Shown: positions 32,510 to 41,164 of the stretch, one piece after another
How the letters are laid out: every line of letters starts with the position of its first letter
Numbering within the stretch: the first letter of the stretch is position 1
Assembly (NCBI GenBank): GCA_052143575.1
Contig: JBKQSP010000055.1
Location: 5,900 to 69,899 of the forward strand
DNA length: 64,000 bases
Origin: JAKACA01 sp052143575
GTDB lineage: Bacteria > Actinomycetota > Acidimicrobiia > Acidimicrobiales > Bog-793
Reading direction: 5' to 3'
The notes under the pieces: generated by a model
Seen by the model: the letters and a program-made list of their open reading frames with translations, nothing else
What the model was told of the DNA's origin: nothing
Database searches by the model: none
Translations under genes and position numbers: made by a program

Positions 32510-33725
32510 TATCTTGGCGGTGCTGGCGGCTCAGGCGGCGATCATCGCCGGCTCGCCCAGCCGGTGGGCGTCGATCCGCTCCAGCAGTCCGGCGAGGTCC
32601 TTGCTGGTGAAGCGCCAGTCGAAGGGGCTTGCCGTGGCGTTGTAGCGCTCCTCGAAGCGCTGCAGGCGGTCGGCCAGCGCGTCAAGATCGGCGAAGTCGG
32701 CCGGCTTGACGACCTTGCGCTGGACGACGGAGAAGACGACCTCGATCTGGTTCAGCCAGGAGGCGTGCACGGGTAGGTGGACGAGGCGGGCCTTCGGGAA
32801 AGCGGCGGCCATCCGCTCGACCGACCGCTGCCCGTTGTGCGAGGAGCCGTTGTCCACGATCCAGTAGACGTTGTCGGCGCTGGCGTAGGGCTCGACGGTC
32901 ATCACCTTCTCGACGAGCTCCATGAACGGGACGATGCCGGTCTTCGGGGCGATCCAGCTGAACAGTCGGGCGGCGTGCACGTCGTAGGCGCCGAAGTAGC
33001 AGAGCGTGCCGTGCCGCTCGTACTCGAACTCCACCCGTCGGGGGCGCCCCACGCCGCACGGCAGCTCAGGGTGGCAGCGAGAGAGCGCCTGCAGCTGTGA
33101 CTTCTCGTCGGCCGAGATCACGTAGTCGTGCGCCCCGAGCGGTACGCCGTCGAAGATCCGCTCGTACAGGTCGAGCACGCGGGCGGCCTTGTCGGCGAAG
33201 TCGGGATCGCGGGGGAAGATCCAGGATCGGTAGCGCCACGGCTTGATGGCAGCGGACGCCAGCCAGCGCCGAACCGTCGAGGACGAGATCGCCGGGACGA
33301 GCCCTTCGCTCACCGCCTGGGCGGAGAGCTCGAACGAGCTCCACCGTGACAGCGGCACCTGGCGCTGTTCGGGTGGTTCACAGGCCATCGCCTTGATGGC
33401 GACCACCACCTCGGCACCGAAGATGCGCGGGCGTCCCGAGCGCGGCCGGTCGCGCAGGCCGGCGAGGCCCTCCTCGCAGAAGCGCTTGCGCCACTTCGAG
33501 GCCACGTCGACGCAGACCCCGACTCGCCGGGCGATCTCCACGTTCTGCATGCCCGCTGCGGCGAGCAGCACGACGCGAGCCCGCACGACGGTCGCGTGGG
33601 GCGCGGTGCGCGACGAGGCGCGGACCTCAAGGATCGAGCGCTCCTCGAGCGAGAGCTGCACCTCGAACGGCGAGCGGCGAGACACCGAGCGACCTCCCAA
33701 CTCTCGTTAGGACGCCTCAAAATTA
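32510..33725 (-). mobile_element. IS630-family insertion sequence
   Basis: One transposase gene is flanked by TA dinucleotides at 32510-32511 and 33724-33725, as expected for the TA target of IS630. The ends form an imperfect inverted repeat: TCTTGGCGGTGCTGGCG inward from 32512, and on the other strand ATTTTGAGGCGTCCTAACG inward from 33723. About 12 of 17 aligned positions agree. The exact ends are therefore uncertain. Confidence 0.6.
32531..33685 (-). CDS. IS630-family DDE transposase
   Basis: The 384-residue protein has an N-terminal helix-turn-helix (NVEIARRVGVCVDVASKWRKRF), a second DNA-binding part, and the DDE catalytic core. The first Asp is in VISADEKSQLQ, the second in YWIVDNGSSHNG, and the Glu in HASWLNQIEVVFS. 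The frame is intact, so the element may be active. The GTG at 33685 follows a GGGAGGT site by five bases and is preferred over a TTG at 33700. Confidence 0.9.
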   Translation of the reverse strand: MSRRSPFEVQLSLEERSILEVRASSRTAPHATVVRARVVLLAAAGMQNVEIARRVGVCVDVASKWRKRFCEEGLAGLRDRPRSGRPRIFGAEVVVAIKAMACEPPEQRQVPLSRWSSFELSAQAVSEGLVPAISSSTVRRWLASAAIKPWRYRSWIFPRDPDFADKAARVLDLYERIFDGVPLGAHDYVISADEKSQLQALSRCHPELPCGVGRPRRVEFEYERHGTLCYFGAYDVHAARLFSWIAPKTGIVPFMELVEKVMTVEPYASADNVYWIVDNGSSHNGQRSVERMAAAFPKARLVHLPVHASWLNQIEVVFSVVQRKVVKPADFADLDALADRLQRFEERYNATASPFDWRFTSKDLAGLLERIDAHRLGEPAMIAA

Positions 33726-33764
33726 CACCGATGTACTTATCGGCAACGCCACTAGTCGTGGCGG

Positions 33765-33770
33765 TAGGTT
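33765..33770 (+). promoter_or_regulatory. -10 box of the SRAP gene
   Basis: TAGGTT ends eight bases before the ATG at 33779. It lies 40 bases outside the IS end, so the insertion left this box intact, but it replaced what lay upstream. Confidence 0.5.
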
Positions 33771-33778
33771 CGTCACCG

Positions 33779-34600
33779 ATGTGTGGTCGCTTCGTAGCCA
33801 GCCGGCCGGTCGAGGACATCGCCGCCCTCCTCGAGGTCGACGACCTCGAGGTCCCGGAGGAGCTGCTGGCGCCGCGCTGGAACGTGGCGCCGACCGACGG
33901 CGTCCTCGCCGTCGCCACGCGGGTCCGGAAGGACACCGAGGAGGAGCGCCGGCGCCTGACGGACTACCGCTGGGGTCTCGTGCCGTCCTGGGCGAAGGAT
34001 CCGGCCGCAGGGGTGCGGGCCTTCAACGCCCGAGCAGAGACGTTGTTGGAGCGACCGGCCTTTCGCACGGCCCTGCTGAAGCGCCGCTGCCTCATCCCTG
34101 CCGACGCCTTCTACGAGTGGGAGAAGATCACCGCCTCACCAGGCGGGCGCGTGCTTCGACGTCAGCCGTGGTGCTTCACGGCGGCCGACGGTGGGCTGCT
34201 GGCCTTCGCCGGTCTGTGGGAAGCCTGGAAGGCGCCGGGGGAAGGCGATCCCGAGACGATGCTTGCGGGCGCCGGCTGGCACGACCGATGGCTGCTGTCC
34301 TGCACCGTCATCACGACGACGGCCAATGCGGCGGTCGAGCCGCTGCACGACCGCATGCCGGTCATCCTGCGGCGGGACGACTGGGCGACGTGGCTCGACC
34401 CGAGCCTGCACGAGGCCGGCGAGCTCACGTCCCTCCTGCAGCCGGCGCCGGCAGGGCTGCTCCGCTCCTACGCCGTGTCGCCGGCCGTCAACAATGCGCA
34501 GACGGACGGGCCCCAGCTGGTGGCGCCCCTCGCAGAGGCCGCCGACGACGAGCGGGGCGACGGCGAGGGCGGCGAGCCCCGGCTCGTGCCACTCTTCTGA
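33779..34600 (+). CDS. SOS-response-associated peptidase (SRAP, YedK/HMCES family)
   Basis: YedK proteins form a thiazolidine link through Cys2 with abasic sites in single-stranded DNA and so protect them. The 273-residue protein starts MCGRF, placing Cys2 directly after the initiator. Other family residues are RWNVAPTD with the Asn, FNARAET, CLIPADAFYEWEK with the catalytic Glu, and the late histidine in PLHDRMPVI. The start is fixed because the cysteine must be residue 2, and a TAGGTT box supports it. It stands alone next to the IS630 element. Confidence 0.93.
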   Translation: MCGRFVASRPVEDIAALLEVDDLEVPEELLAPRWNVAPTDGVLAVATRVRKDTEEERRRLTDYRWGLVPSWAKDPAAGVRAFNARAETLLERPAFRTALLKRRCLIPADAFYEWEKITASPGGRVLRRQPWCFTAADGGLLAFAGLWEAWKAPGEGDPETMLAGAGWHDRWLLSCTVITTTANAAVEPLHDRMPVILRRDDWATWLDPSLHEAGELTSLLQPAPAGLLRSYAVSPAVNNAQTDGPQLVAPLAEAADDERGDGEGGEPRLVPLF

Positions 34601-34677
34601 TCTGACGACTTCCCGTGGCGGCTCCGCCTTGAAGCCGGTTGCGCGGGAGGCGGCCGGGCCGAGCCGGGCCCCGCTCC

Positions 34678-36669
34678 TCAGGCCGAGGTGGCGGGGAAGC
34701 GCCGGGATGCCGTGAGGATTGACGAGGCGATGCCGGGGCCGTCGAGGCCGAGCCGGGACAGGATGGCGTCGGGCTTGCCGTGGGCGATGTAGGTCGTGGG
34801 CACCCCGAGGACGACGCAGTGCGGGCCTGGGAGGTCTCGGGAGGCGGCGAGCGACTCCGTCTCCGCGCACAGGTAGGAACCGGCGCCGCCGAGGGCCAGC
34901 CCGTCCTCGGCTGTCACGAGCAGATGGGCGGAGACCATCTGCTCGAGCATGGCCGGGTCGGCCGGCCGGATGACTCGAGGGTCGACGACGGTGACGTCGA
35001 GGCCATCGGCCTCCAGCAGGGAAGCGGCCTCGAGGCACGCTCGTGCCAGCTTGCCGATCCCGATGAGGACGACGTGCCCGGCGCCCTCCCGGAGCGTGCG
35101 CGACTCGAGGCCTGATCCCGGAGGTGCCAGCGGCCCGGGCGAAGGGGTCTTCGGGTAGCGGACGAGAGACGGGCCGCTGGCTGCCAACGCCGCTGTGAGC
35201 GCCGGCTCGAGCTCGGCGGGCTCGGAGGGGGCGAAGATGCAGAGGTTCGGCACCTGCAGCGCCTGCACCATGTCGTAGAGGCCGTGGTGAGACGGTCCGT
35301 CGTCACCGGTGATGCCAGCCCGGTCCGCTACGACGACGACAGGCATCCGGTGCAAACCGACATCGAGGTTCCACTGGTCGACGGCGCGGGCGAGGAACGT
35401 CGAGTAGATGGCCACGACGGGATGCAGTCCCGTCATCGCCATCCCGGCTGCGGCCGTGAGGGCGTGCTGCTCAGCGATGCCGACGTCGAAGAAACGCTCC
35501 GGGAAGTGGTCCTGGAAGCTGAGCAGGCCCGTCGGCCCCGGCATGGCGGCCGTGATGGCGACGATCCGCGGGTCGGCCTCGGCCGCATTGATGAGGGCTT
35601 TTGTGAAGGCGTCGGTGTAGCTCTCGCCGAGAGGCGTCGGAGGGGGCAGGGCGCCGGGATCGTCCGTCGGCGCTCCGACTCGAGGGACGGCGCCGCTCGT
35701 CTGCACGGCCCCCGTCCCGCTCACCGGGACGGGGGCGCTCGCCGACACGGCCCGGAAGTCGTGCAGCTTCTGGATCTCGTCGTTCTCGGCCGGCTCGTAG
35801 CCCTTGCCCTTCTGCGTCAGCACGTGCAGCACGATCGGTCCCTGCCAGGTGGCCGCTCTGCGCATCGCCTGTTCCATGGCGGCGATGTCGTGCCCGTCCA
35901 ACGGTCCGGTGTAGCGGACGCCGAGGGACTCGAAGAAGACGTGCGGCTCCACGACCTCGCGCAGCGCCGAGGTGAGCCCGTGGATCGAGGTATAGGCGAC
36001 CGAGCCGACGCCGGACGGGAGGTCGCGCAGGCCGTGGCGGATGCGCTCGCGCAGCTGCACGTAGCGGGGGTCGAGCCGGAGTTGCGTGAGGGAGCCGGAC
36101 AGCTTGGAGATCGTGGGTGCGTAGCTGCGGCCGTTGTCGTTCAGCACGATGAGGACGCGGGCGCCCGAGTGCCCCAAGTTGTTGAGCGCTTCGTAGGCGA
36201 GGCCGCCCGTGAGCGCTCCGTCCCCCACGATGGCAACGACCCGCCGCCCGCCCACGGCCGGGTCGCTCTCCCCGGCGATCCGGAGCGCCGAGGCCATCCC
36301 GTAGGCGTAGGAAAGCGCCGTCGAGGCGTGCGAATTCTCCACGAGGTCGTGGATGGACTCGCTGCGGTTCGGGTAACCCGAGAGCCCCCCTTCCTGCTTC
36401 AAGTGCTCGAAGCCCGTCTTCCTGCCCGTGAGCAGCTTGTGCACATAGGCCTGGTGCCCGGTGTCGAACAGCAGGAGGTCTCGGGGAGAGTCGAAGACCC
36501 GGTGCAGAGCGATCGTCAGCTCGACGGCACCGAGGTTGGACCCGAGGTGACCACCGGTCTTCGAAACCGACTCCACGAGGAATTGCCGTATCTCCGCGGA
36601 GAGGGTTTCGCACTCGGCGTGCGAGAGCGCCTTCACGTCGCTCGGAGTGTGGATGCGGTCGAGGATCAT
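34678..36669 (-). CDS. dxs: 1-deoxy-D-xylulose-5-phosphate synthase
   Basis: DXS condenses pyruvate and glyceraldehyde 3-phosphate with thiamine diphosphate, the first step of the MEP pathway. The protein has 663 residues. The N-terminal KTGGHLGSNLGAVELTIAL, the ThDP/Mg motif starting GDGALTGGLAYEALNN, and the transketolase-type IAEQHALTAAAGMA with the catalytic Glu are all present. A linker rich in Ala, Pro and Gly near residues 310-345 is longer than usual. It pairs metabolically with ispE at 2296. A TAGCCT about 40 bases upstream of the ATG may be its -10 box. Confidence 0.95.
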   Translation of the reverse strand: MILDRIHTPSDVKALSHAECETLSAEIRQFLVESVSKTGGHLGSNLGAVELTIALHRVFDSPRDLLLFDTGHQAYVHKLLTGRKTGFEHLKQEGGLSGYPNRSESIHDLVENSHASTALSYAYGMASALRIAGESDPAVGGRRVVAIVGDGALTGGLAYEALNNLGHSGARVLIVLNDNGRSYAPTISKLSGSLTQLRLDPRYVQLRERIRHGLRDLPSGVGSVAYTSIHGLTSALREVVEPHVFFESLGVRYTGPLDGHDIAAMEQAMRRAATWQGPIVLHVLTQKGKGYEPAENDEIQKLHDFRAVSASAPVPVSGTGAVQTSGAVPRVGAPTDDPGALPPPTPLGESYTDAFTKALINAAEADPRIVAITAAMPGPTGLLSFQDHFPERFFDVGIAEQHALTAAAGMAMTGLHPVVAIYSTFLARAVDQWNLDVGLHRMPVVVVADRAGITGDDGPSHHGLYDMVQALQVPNLCIFAPSEPAELEPALTAALAASGPSLVRYPKTPSPGPLAPPGSGLESRTLREGAGHVVLIGIGKLARACLEAASLLEADGLDVTVVDPRVIRPADPAMLEQMVSAHLLVTAEDGLALGGAGSYLCAETESLAASRDLPGPHCVVLGVPTTYIAHGKPDAILSRLGLDGPGIASSILTASRRFPATSA

Positions 36670-36804
36670 CGTGTCGAGAGGGCGCTCGACTGCAGGTCAG
36701 TTCGATGCGCAGCTAGAGGCTACCCGGACGTGAGCAGCATGGGGGGTAGGCCGCGTTGGGGCCGTCCCGATCATCGGATGCCGGCGGGGCTCCAGACCTG
36801 TTCT

Positions 36805-37482
36805 TCAGTCGCCCGCCGACAGGCGGTAGCCGACCGACGGGTCGCTCTGCAGGAAGCGCCCGCTCTCGTCACCGAGCTTGCGGCGGATCCGGTAGGCGTA
36901 GACCTTGAGGTAGTGCAGCTCCCTCACATAAGCGGGGCCCCAGACGTTCTCGAGGATCATCCTGCGGGTGCAGACCCGCCCGGCGTTTCGAGCAAGGAAG
37001 GTGAGAAAGTCGAACTCCTTCGGTGTGAGATCGATGGCGGCTCCGTCGAAGCTCGCCTCGCGGTGAACGAGGTCGAGATGCAGCCGTCCGGCGTCGAGCT
37101 CGGTGACCGAGCCGTCGACCGTGCCGCGGTGGCGGAGCGCCACTCGCAGTCGAGCGTCGAGCTCTCGCATGCTGAACGGCTTGGTCATGTAGTCGTCAGC
37201 ACCGTCGTCCAAGGCCTCTACCTTGCGATCCTCGGATCCGTCGGCGGACAGGACGACGATGGGTACGTCGCTCCAGCTCCTGATCTGCTTGCAGACCTCC
37301 AGCCCGTCGACGTCCGGCAAGCCGAGGTCGAGCACCACGACCTCCGGCACCCGGATGGCGACGTCGCTGAGCCCTTCCCGCCCCGTGTCGGCCGTCAGGA
37401 CCGTGTGCCCGAGCGCCTGCAGGCCGACCGTGCAGACGCCGAGCAGATCGGGGTCGTCGTCAATGATCAGAATGTTCGGCAA
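36805..37482 (-). CDS. kdpE: KdpE-type response regulator
   Basis: The 225-residue protein has a receiver domain (ILIIDDDPDLL, phospho-acceptor Asp in VVLDLGLPDVDG near residue 51, and the conserved Lys in MTKPFS) and an OmpR-type winged helix (LTPKEFDFLTFLARNAGRV, ending VGYRLSAGD). It would bind the kdp promoter when phosphorylated by the KdpD kinase. The start is a TTG at 37482 with AGGAGG six bases before it; the gene overlaps the kinase gene by 23 bases. A longer frame upstream is a shadow of the kinase gene. Confidence 0.92.
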   Translation of the reverse strand: MPNILIIDDDPDLLGVCTVGLQALGHTVLTADTGREGLSDVAIRVPEVVVLDLGLPDVDGLEVCKQIRSWSDVPIVVLSADGSEDRKVEALDDGADDYMTKPFSMRELDARLRVALRHRGTVDGSVTELDAGRLHLDLVHREASFDGAAIDLTPKEFDFLTFLARNAGRVCTRRMILENVWGPAYVRELHYLKVYAYRIRRKLGDESGRFLQSDPSVGYRLSAGD

Positions 37483-38953
37483 TCCGCGCCTCCTCGAGTA
37501 TTGGCGCCGCCACCGGCAGCGTGAGGCAGAACCGGGCGCCCCCGGCGGGAGCGTCCTCGACCCAGATGCGCTCTCCGTGAGCCTCCACGAAGGTCTTGGC
37601 GATGGCGAGACCGAGCCCGGCGCCGGCGTCACCGTCGCGGCGCATGAACAGACCGAAGATCTCATTTCGGCGGTCGGGGCTGACTCCCGGCCCGGCGTCC
37701 TCGACCGAAAGCTCGATGGTCTCCTCGTCGAGGCGAGCGGCCCGGATCGTGACGACGGTGTTCTTCGGACCATGGCGAAACGCATTCTCGAGAAGATTGG
37801 CGAGGACTCGTGTGATGAGCACCAGATCCACATCGATCGGGGGGAGGTCGTCGGCCAGCAGAACGTCCACCGAGTGCCCCCGGGCAGCCGGCGTGAGGTC
37901 ATTCACGACGCTCGTCACGAGCTCTTCGAGCGGGAGGACGCTGCGGCGGGGTTCCAGCACGCCTGCCTGGATGCGGCTCATGTCGAGCAGACTCTGCACG
38001 AGATTGGCGAGCCGTCCCGCCTGCGCGTCGATGAGGGAGGTCAGCTTCTGGCGATCCTCAGGGCTGAGGTCGAGGTCCGTGTCCGACAACGTGGAGGAGG
38101 AAGCTCTGATGGAGGCCAGGGGCGCCCGCAGATCGTGGGACACTGCGGCGACGAGCGTCCTCGACAGGCGCGCAACTTCCTCGGTCAGCTGCGCTCGCAG
38201 CGCCTCCTCGCGCAGCTGGGCGCGCTCGACGGCGAGGGCGATCTGGTTGGCGAACAGCAGCAACGGCTCGCGCTCATGCTGAGCTGCCGTCTCGCTCGAG
38301 AGCACGAGAAGGCCGACGGGCCGGCCGGCCGCGCTGAGGGCGAGCACGAGGAGGCCGCCGCGCTCGAAGGACTCGGCGTCGGCGACCGTCGGCGAGCCGC
38401 GTGACGGCAGAACGAGGCTGAGCTGTTCGTCGCTGAGAGGGTCGCCGGCAGATGCCACGATCTGCGGTCGGCCGTTCTGCGGCAGCAGGAGCGCCACCTG
38501 TCGCGAGCCGAAGACGTCGGCCAGTGTTGTCACGATGACCGACAGGAGCACGTCGAGGGGCTTGTCCCCGACGAGGAGATCCGACAGCTCGAAGAGCTGG
38601 CGGATCTCCTTGCTGTGGCGCCGTTCGTTCGCCCGTGCTTCGTTCATGCCGGCAACGACTTTGGCTACCGGCAGCATGACGATGACATAGACGCCAAGCG
38701 CCACCCAGTTCTGCGGAGCTCCGACCCACAAGGTCAGGTAGGGCGGGATGAAGAAGAAGTCGTAGACGAGGAAGCCGACCGCCACACTGACGACTCCGGC
38801 GACGAAGCCACCCGTGACCACGCCGATCACCACGGGGACGACGAGGATCAAGGCCGTCGTCGCGATGCTCAGGTGGGCTCGCAAGGGCAGCATTGCGCTC
38901 GTGAGAGCGCCCATGCTGGCCAGTGCAGCCACGGTGCCGATCAGACGCTTCAT
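37460..38953 (-). CDS. kdpD: KdpD-type histidine kinase, C-terminal half
   Basis: This 497-residue protein is the kinase half of KdpD. Four membrane helices (about 4-100, the DUF4118 type) are followed by a GAF-like domain (about 140-260), HisKA with the phospho-acceptor His in VSHDLRAPLASIR near residue 270, and an HATPase with N box LLENAFRHG, DAGPGV and GAGLGLAI. The KdpD sensor/USP half is missing from this chain and is encoded by the separate gene upstream. The gap of 112 bases and good starts argue against a simple frameshift. The ATG at 38953 has GGAAG four bases before it. Confidence 0.88.
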   Translation of the reverse strand: MKRLIGTVAALASMGALTSAMLPLRAHLSIATTALILVVPVVIGVVTGGFVAGVVSVAVGFLVYDFFFIPPYLTLWVGAPQNWVALGVYVIVMLPVAKVVAGMNEARANERRHSKEIRQLFELSDLLVGDKPLDVLLSVIVTTLADVFGSRQVALLLPQNGRPQIVASAGDPLSDEQLSLVLPSRGSPTVADAESFERGGLLVLALSAAGRPVGLLVLSSETAAQHEREPLLLFANQIALAVERAQLREEALRAQLTEEVARLSRTLVAAVSHDLRAPLASIRASSSTLSDTDLDLSPEDRQKLTSLIDAQAGRLANLVQSLLDMSRIQAGVLEPRRSVLPLEELVTSVVNDLTPAARGHSVDVLLADDLPPIDVDLVLITRVLANLLENAFRHGPKNTVVTIRAARLDEETIELSVEDAGPGVSPDRRNEIFGLFMRRDGDAGAGLGLAIAKTFVEAHGERIWVEDAPAGGARFCLTLPVAAPILEEARIAEHSDH

Positions 38954-39065
38954 CGGGCTTCCTTGTGCACCCACTCCTCGTGTCCGAGAGGGAGCTTAGA
39001 GATCGGCTGGCGCCCGGATGCCGATGCTGCCGCCCACAGCGGCGGGTGCCCTGGGGAGAGGAGCG

Positions 39066-40622
39066 TCACTCGACGGGAAGCTCTCGCCTCGCGATGATGT
39101 GAACGTCGAGGTCTGTGCTGTTGGCGAGGATCGTGACGCGCCTCACCGTCGAGCCGCCACCGGTAATCTCCTGCCAGCGGCCCCGCTGGCTGGAGCCGAG
39201 CATGATCTGGGTGATCTCCTGCTGCCGGGCGAAGCCGACGAGGGCGCTGGCGATGTCGTCGCTCCGCACCTCGTGCCAGCTTGCCCCGACTGCTGACACG
39301 AGTCCGCGAAGCTGTGCCAGATCCTCCCGCCGGGATCTGCCGACGGCGCTCGGGTTCACGACGTGGACGGCATGGAGCTCCGCCTTGACGGCTGCTGCCA
39401 ACCGCCACGCCCTCCGCACGATGGCCTCCGTGCCGGGGCCACCGACGCCGACCATGACCTGTTCGCCCGTCTCGCCCGAGCGAGCGCCAACCTGCCGTTG
39501 CAGGAATCCGAGCAGCTCTTCCTCTGGGGCCCTCGAAAGAAAGCGCTGCGCCAGCTCGCGCAGCGCCGTCAGGTTGCCGACCCGGAAGAAGGCGGAGAGC
39601 GCCTGAGGAGCCTCCTCGGGAGGATAGACACCGCCGTTGAGCATCCGGTGGCGCAACTGCTCGGGCGAGGTGTCGACGAGCTCGATCCGGTCGGCCCGTC
39701 GCACCACCCAGTCCGGTACCCGCTCGCTCACTCGCACGCCGGTGAGGAGCTCGATGCCGTCGGCCAGGCTCTCGAGATGCTGGATGTTGACGGTCGAAAC
39801 GACGTCGATACCGGCTTCGAGGAGGTCGAGAACGTCCTGCCAGCGTTTCTCGTGCCGTCCCTGCTCGGGCACGTTGGTGTGCGCCAGCTCGTCGACGAGC
39901 GCGACAACGGGCCGGCGCGCGATGATCGCCTCGAGATCCAGCTCCTCGAAGCCTGCTCCACGCCGCTCGACGAGCCGCCGGGGGACAACCTCGAGATTCG
40001 CCATCCGGGCTGCCGTCTCCGCTCGACCGTGGCTTTCGACGCAGCCGACGACGACATCGGTGCCGAGCTCGCGGAGGCGCCGCGCCTCCTCGAGCATGGC
40101 GATGGTCTTTCCGACACCGGCAGCGGCGCCGAGATAGAGGCGAAGACGACCGTGATTCGTACCCCTGTCGGTGGCGGCGGGAGCGGCCGATCGCCCGCCG
40201 CCGGCGCATGAGGCGGTTCGGGACGAAGAGACCTCGTCGAGGTTGACGTCATCGTCTTCGCTCGGCAGCCGATCCCGCCGACACCCTTCCGATGTCACCC
40301 GGCCTTCGGGTGGCATCAGCCGGTACAGAGGGTTCCAGACGACAAAGCGCCCGCCGTCGCATCGTGCCGTGCCGGCGATCTCGCACCGTGCGCCCACCTC
40401 CAGACCGGCGACCCGGGAGCGACCGAGGAAGAGGAGGTCGATCTCACCCGTAGCGTCGCAAAGGACACAGCGGTAAGCGCATCCGCTGCCGAGGGCGGTC
40501 ATGTCGGTGGCGGAGATCTGTCCGGTGAGGAGCACCCGCCGGCGGGGCTGGGCGTCGGCGACCTGCCGGGCAACAGCCGCATCACTCGAACCCGCCGTCT
40601 CGACACGAGAGTGGCCGGTCAT
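39066..40622 (-). CDS. OB-fold domain fused to KdpD sensor and USP domains
   Basis: The 518-residue protein has three parts. Residues 28-103 look like an OB fold (RRVLLTGQISATDM, AYRCVLCDATGEIDLLFLGRSRVAGLEVG, FVVWNPLYRLMP), close to the small OB-fold proteins found beside trk potassium genes in actinobacteria, as I recall. Residues about 155-360 are the KdpD sensor with Walker A GAAAGVGKT and Walker B VALVDELAHTN. Residues about 375-510 are a USP-type domain (VMVGVGGPGTEAIVRRAW). There are no membrane segments or kinase domain. The ATG at 40622 overlaps the kdpC stop. The fusion ties two potassium-related modules. Confidence 0.85.
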   Translation of the reverse strand: MTGHSRVETAGSSDAAVARQVADAQPRRRVLLTGQISATDMTALGSGCAYRCVLCDATGEIDLLFLGRSRVAGLEVGARCEIAGTARCDGGRFVVWNPLYRLMPPEGRVTSEGCRRDRLPSEDDDVNLDEVSSSRTASCAGGGRSAAPAATDRGTNHGRLRLYLGAAAGVGKTIAMLEEARRLRELGTDVVVGCVESHGRAETAARMANLEVVPRRLVERRGAGFEELDLEAIIARRPVVALVDELAHTNVPEQGRHEKRWQDVLDLLEAGIDVVSTVNIQHLESLADGIELLTGVRVSERVPDWVVRRADRIELVDTSPEQLRHRMLNGGVYPPEEAPQALSAFFRVGNLTALRELAQRFLSRAPEEELLGFLQRQVGARSGETGEQVMVGVGGPGTEAIVRRAWRLAAAVKAELHAVHVVNPSAVGRSRREDLAQLRGLVSAVGASWHEVRSDDIASALVGFARQQEITQIMLGSSQRGRWQEITGGGSTVRRVTILANSTDLDVHIIARRELPVE

Positions 40623-41164
40623 CGCAGTGCGGCGAGCGCCTCGTTCAGCTCGAGAACGTCGATGTAGGGAGCCCCGAGGAAGCCCCACTCGGCACCAACG
40701 ACGTGCAGGGTGACCAGGTGGTCGAGAACAGCCACCGAAAGGTGGTCGGCTTTCGCCACCGCCGGTACCTGGTCATAGGCATCCGAGGGGCTGATGTCAG
40801 GATCGATGCCACTTCCTGAGCCGGTAACGAGATCGTTCGTGGGGGTGATGCCCTCGCCCTTCAGCACGGCGACCTGTTGTTGTGCGAAATGCAGCAGTAG
40901 TTTCGACTTCGGGCCGTAGTTCTGCGACCCGGTCGCCATGGGGTTGTCCGGATCCGGTCGGCCTTGGAACCATTCCGGTCCCTTCCATTGCTGGCCCGCC
41001 AGGCTCGATCCGATGACGAGGTGGTGGTCACTGACGAGCGACCCGTTCGCCTGCTTGGGGAAGAACAGCTGTGCCAGACCGGTCTCGAGAGCCGGGTAGG
41101 CGAGCCCGCACACGAGGAAGAACACCACCGAGACGACGACGGCGCGTCGCAGATGCACGAGCAT
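40619..41164 (-). CDS. kdpC: Potassium-transporting ATPase subunit C
   Basis: KdpC stabilises the KdpFABC complex and raises its K+ and ATP affinity. The 181-residue protein has one N-terminal membrane helix (about 7-28) and the family's conserved segments, including GSSLAGQQWKGPEWFQGRPD, ATGSQNYGP, VTGSGSGIDPDISP and a late GFLGAPYIDVLELN. The ATG at 41164 shares one base with the kdpB stop (TGATG). An upstream GTG at 41173 is possible. Confidence 0.95.
   Translation of the reverse strand: MLVHLRRAVVVSVVFFLVCGLAYPALETGLAQLFFPKQANGSLVSDHHLVIGSSLAGQQWKGPEWFQGRPDPDNPMATGSQNYGPKSKLLLHFAQQQVAVLKGEGITPTNDLVTGSGSGIDPDISPSDAYDQVPAVAKADHLSVAVLDHLVTLHVVGAEWGFLGAPYIDVLELNEALAALR

Noticed and set aside
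35284..37524. A long plus-strand frame across dxs and kdpE
   Set aside because: Both minus-strand genes are intact and recognised; the frame crosses their boundary and has no start signal.
37460..40622. KdpD as one gene broken by a frameshift
   Set aside because: The two parts are separated by 112 bases, and the second has its own ATG with a ribosome-binding site. A single-base error would not rejoin them.
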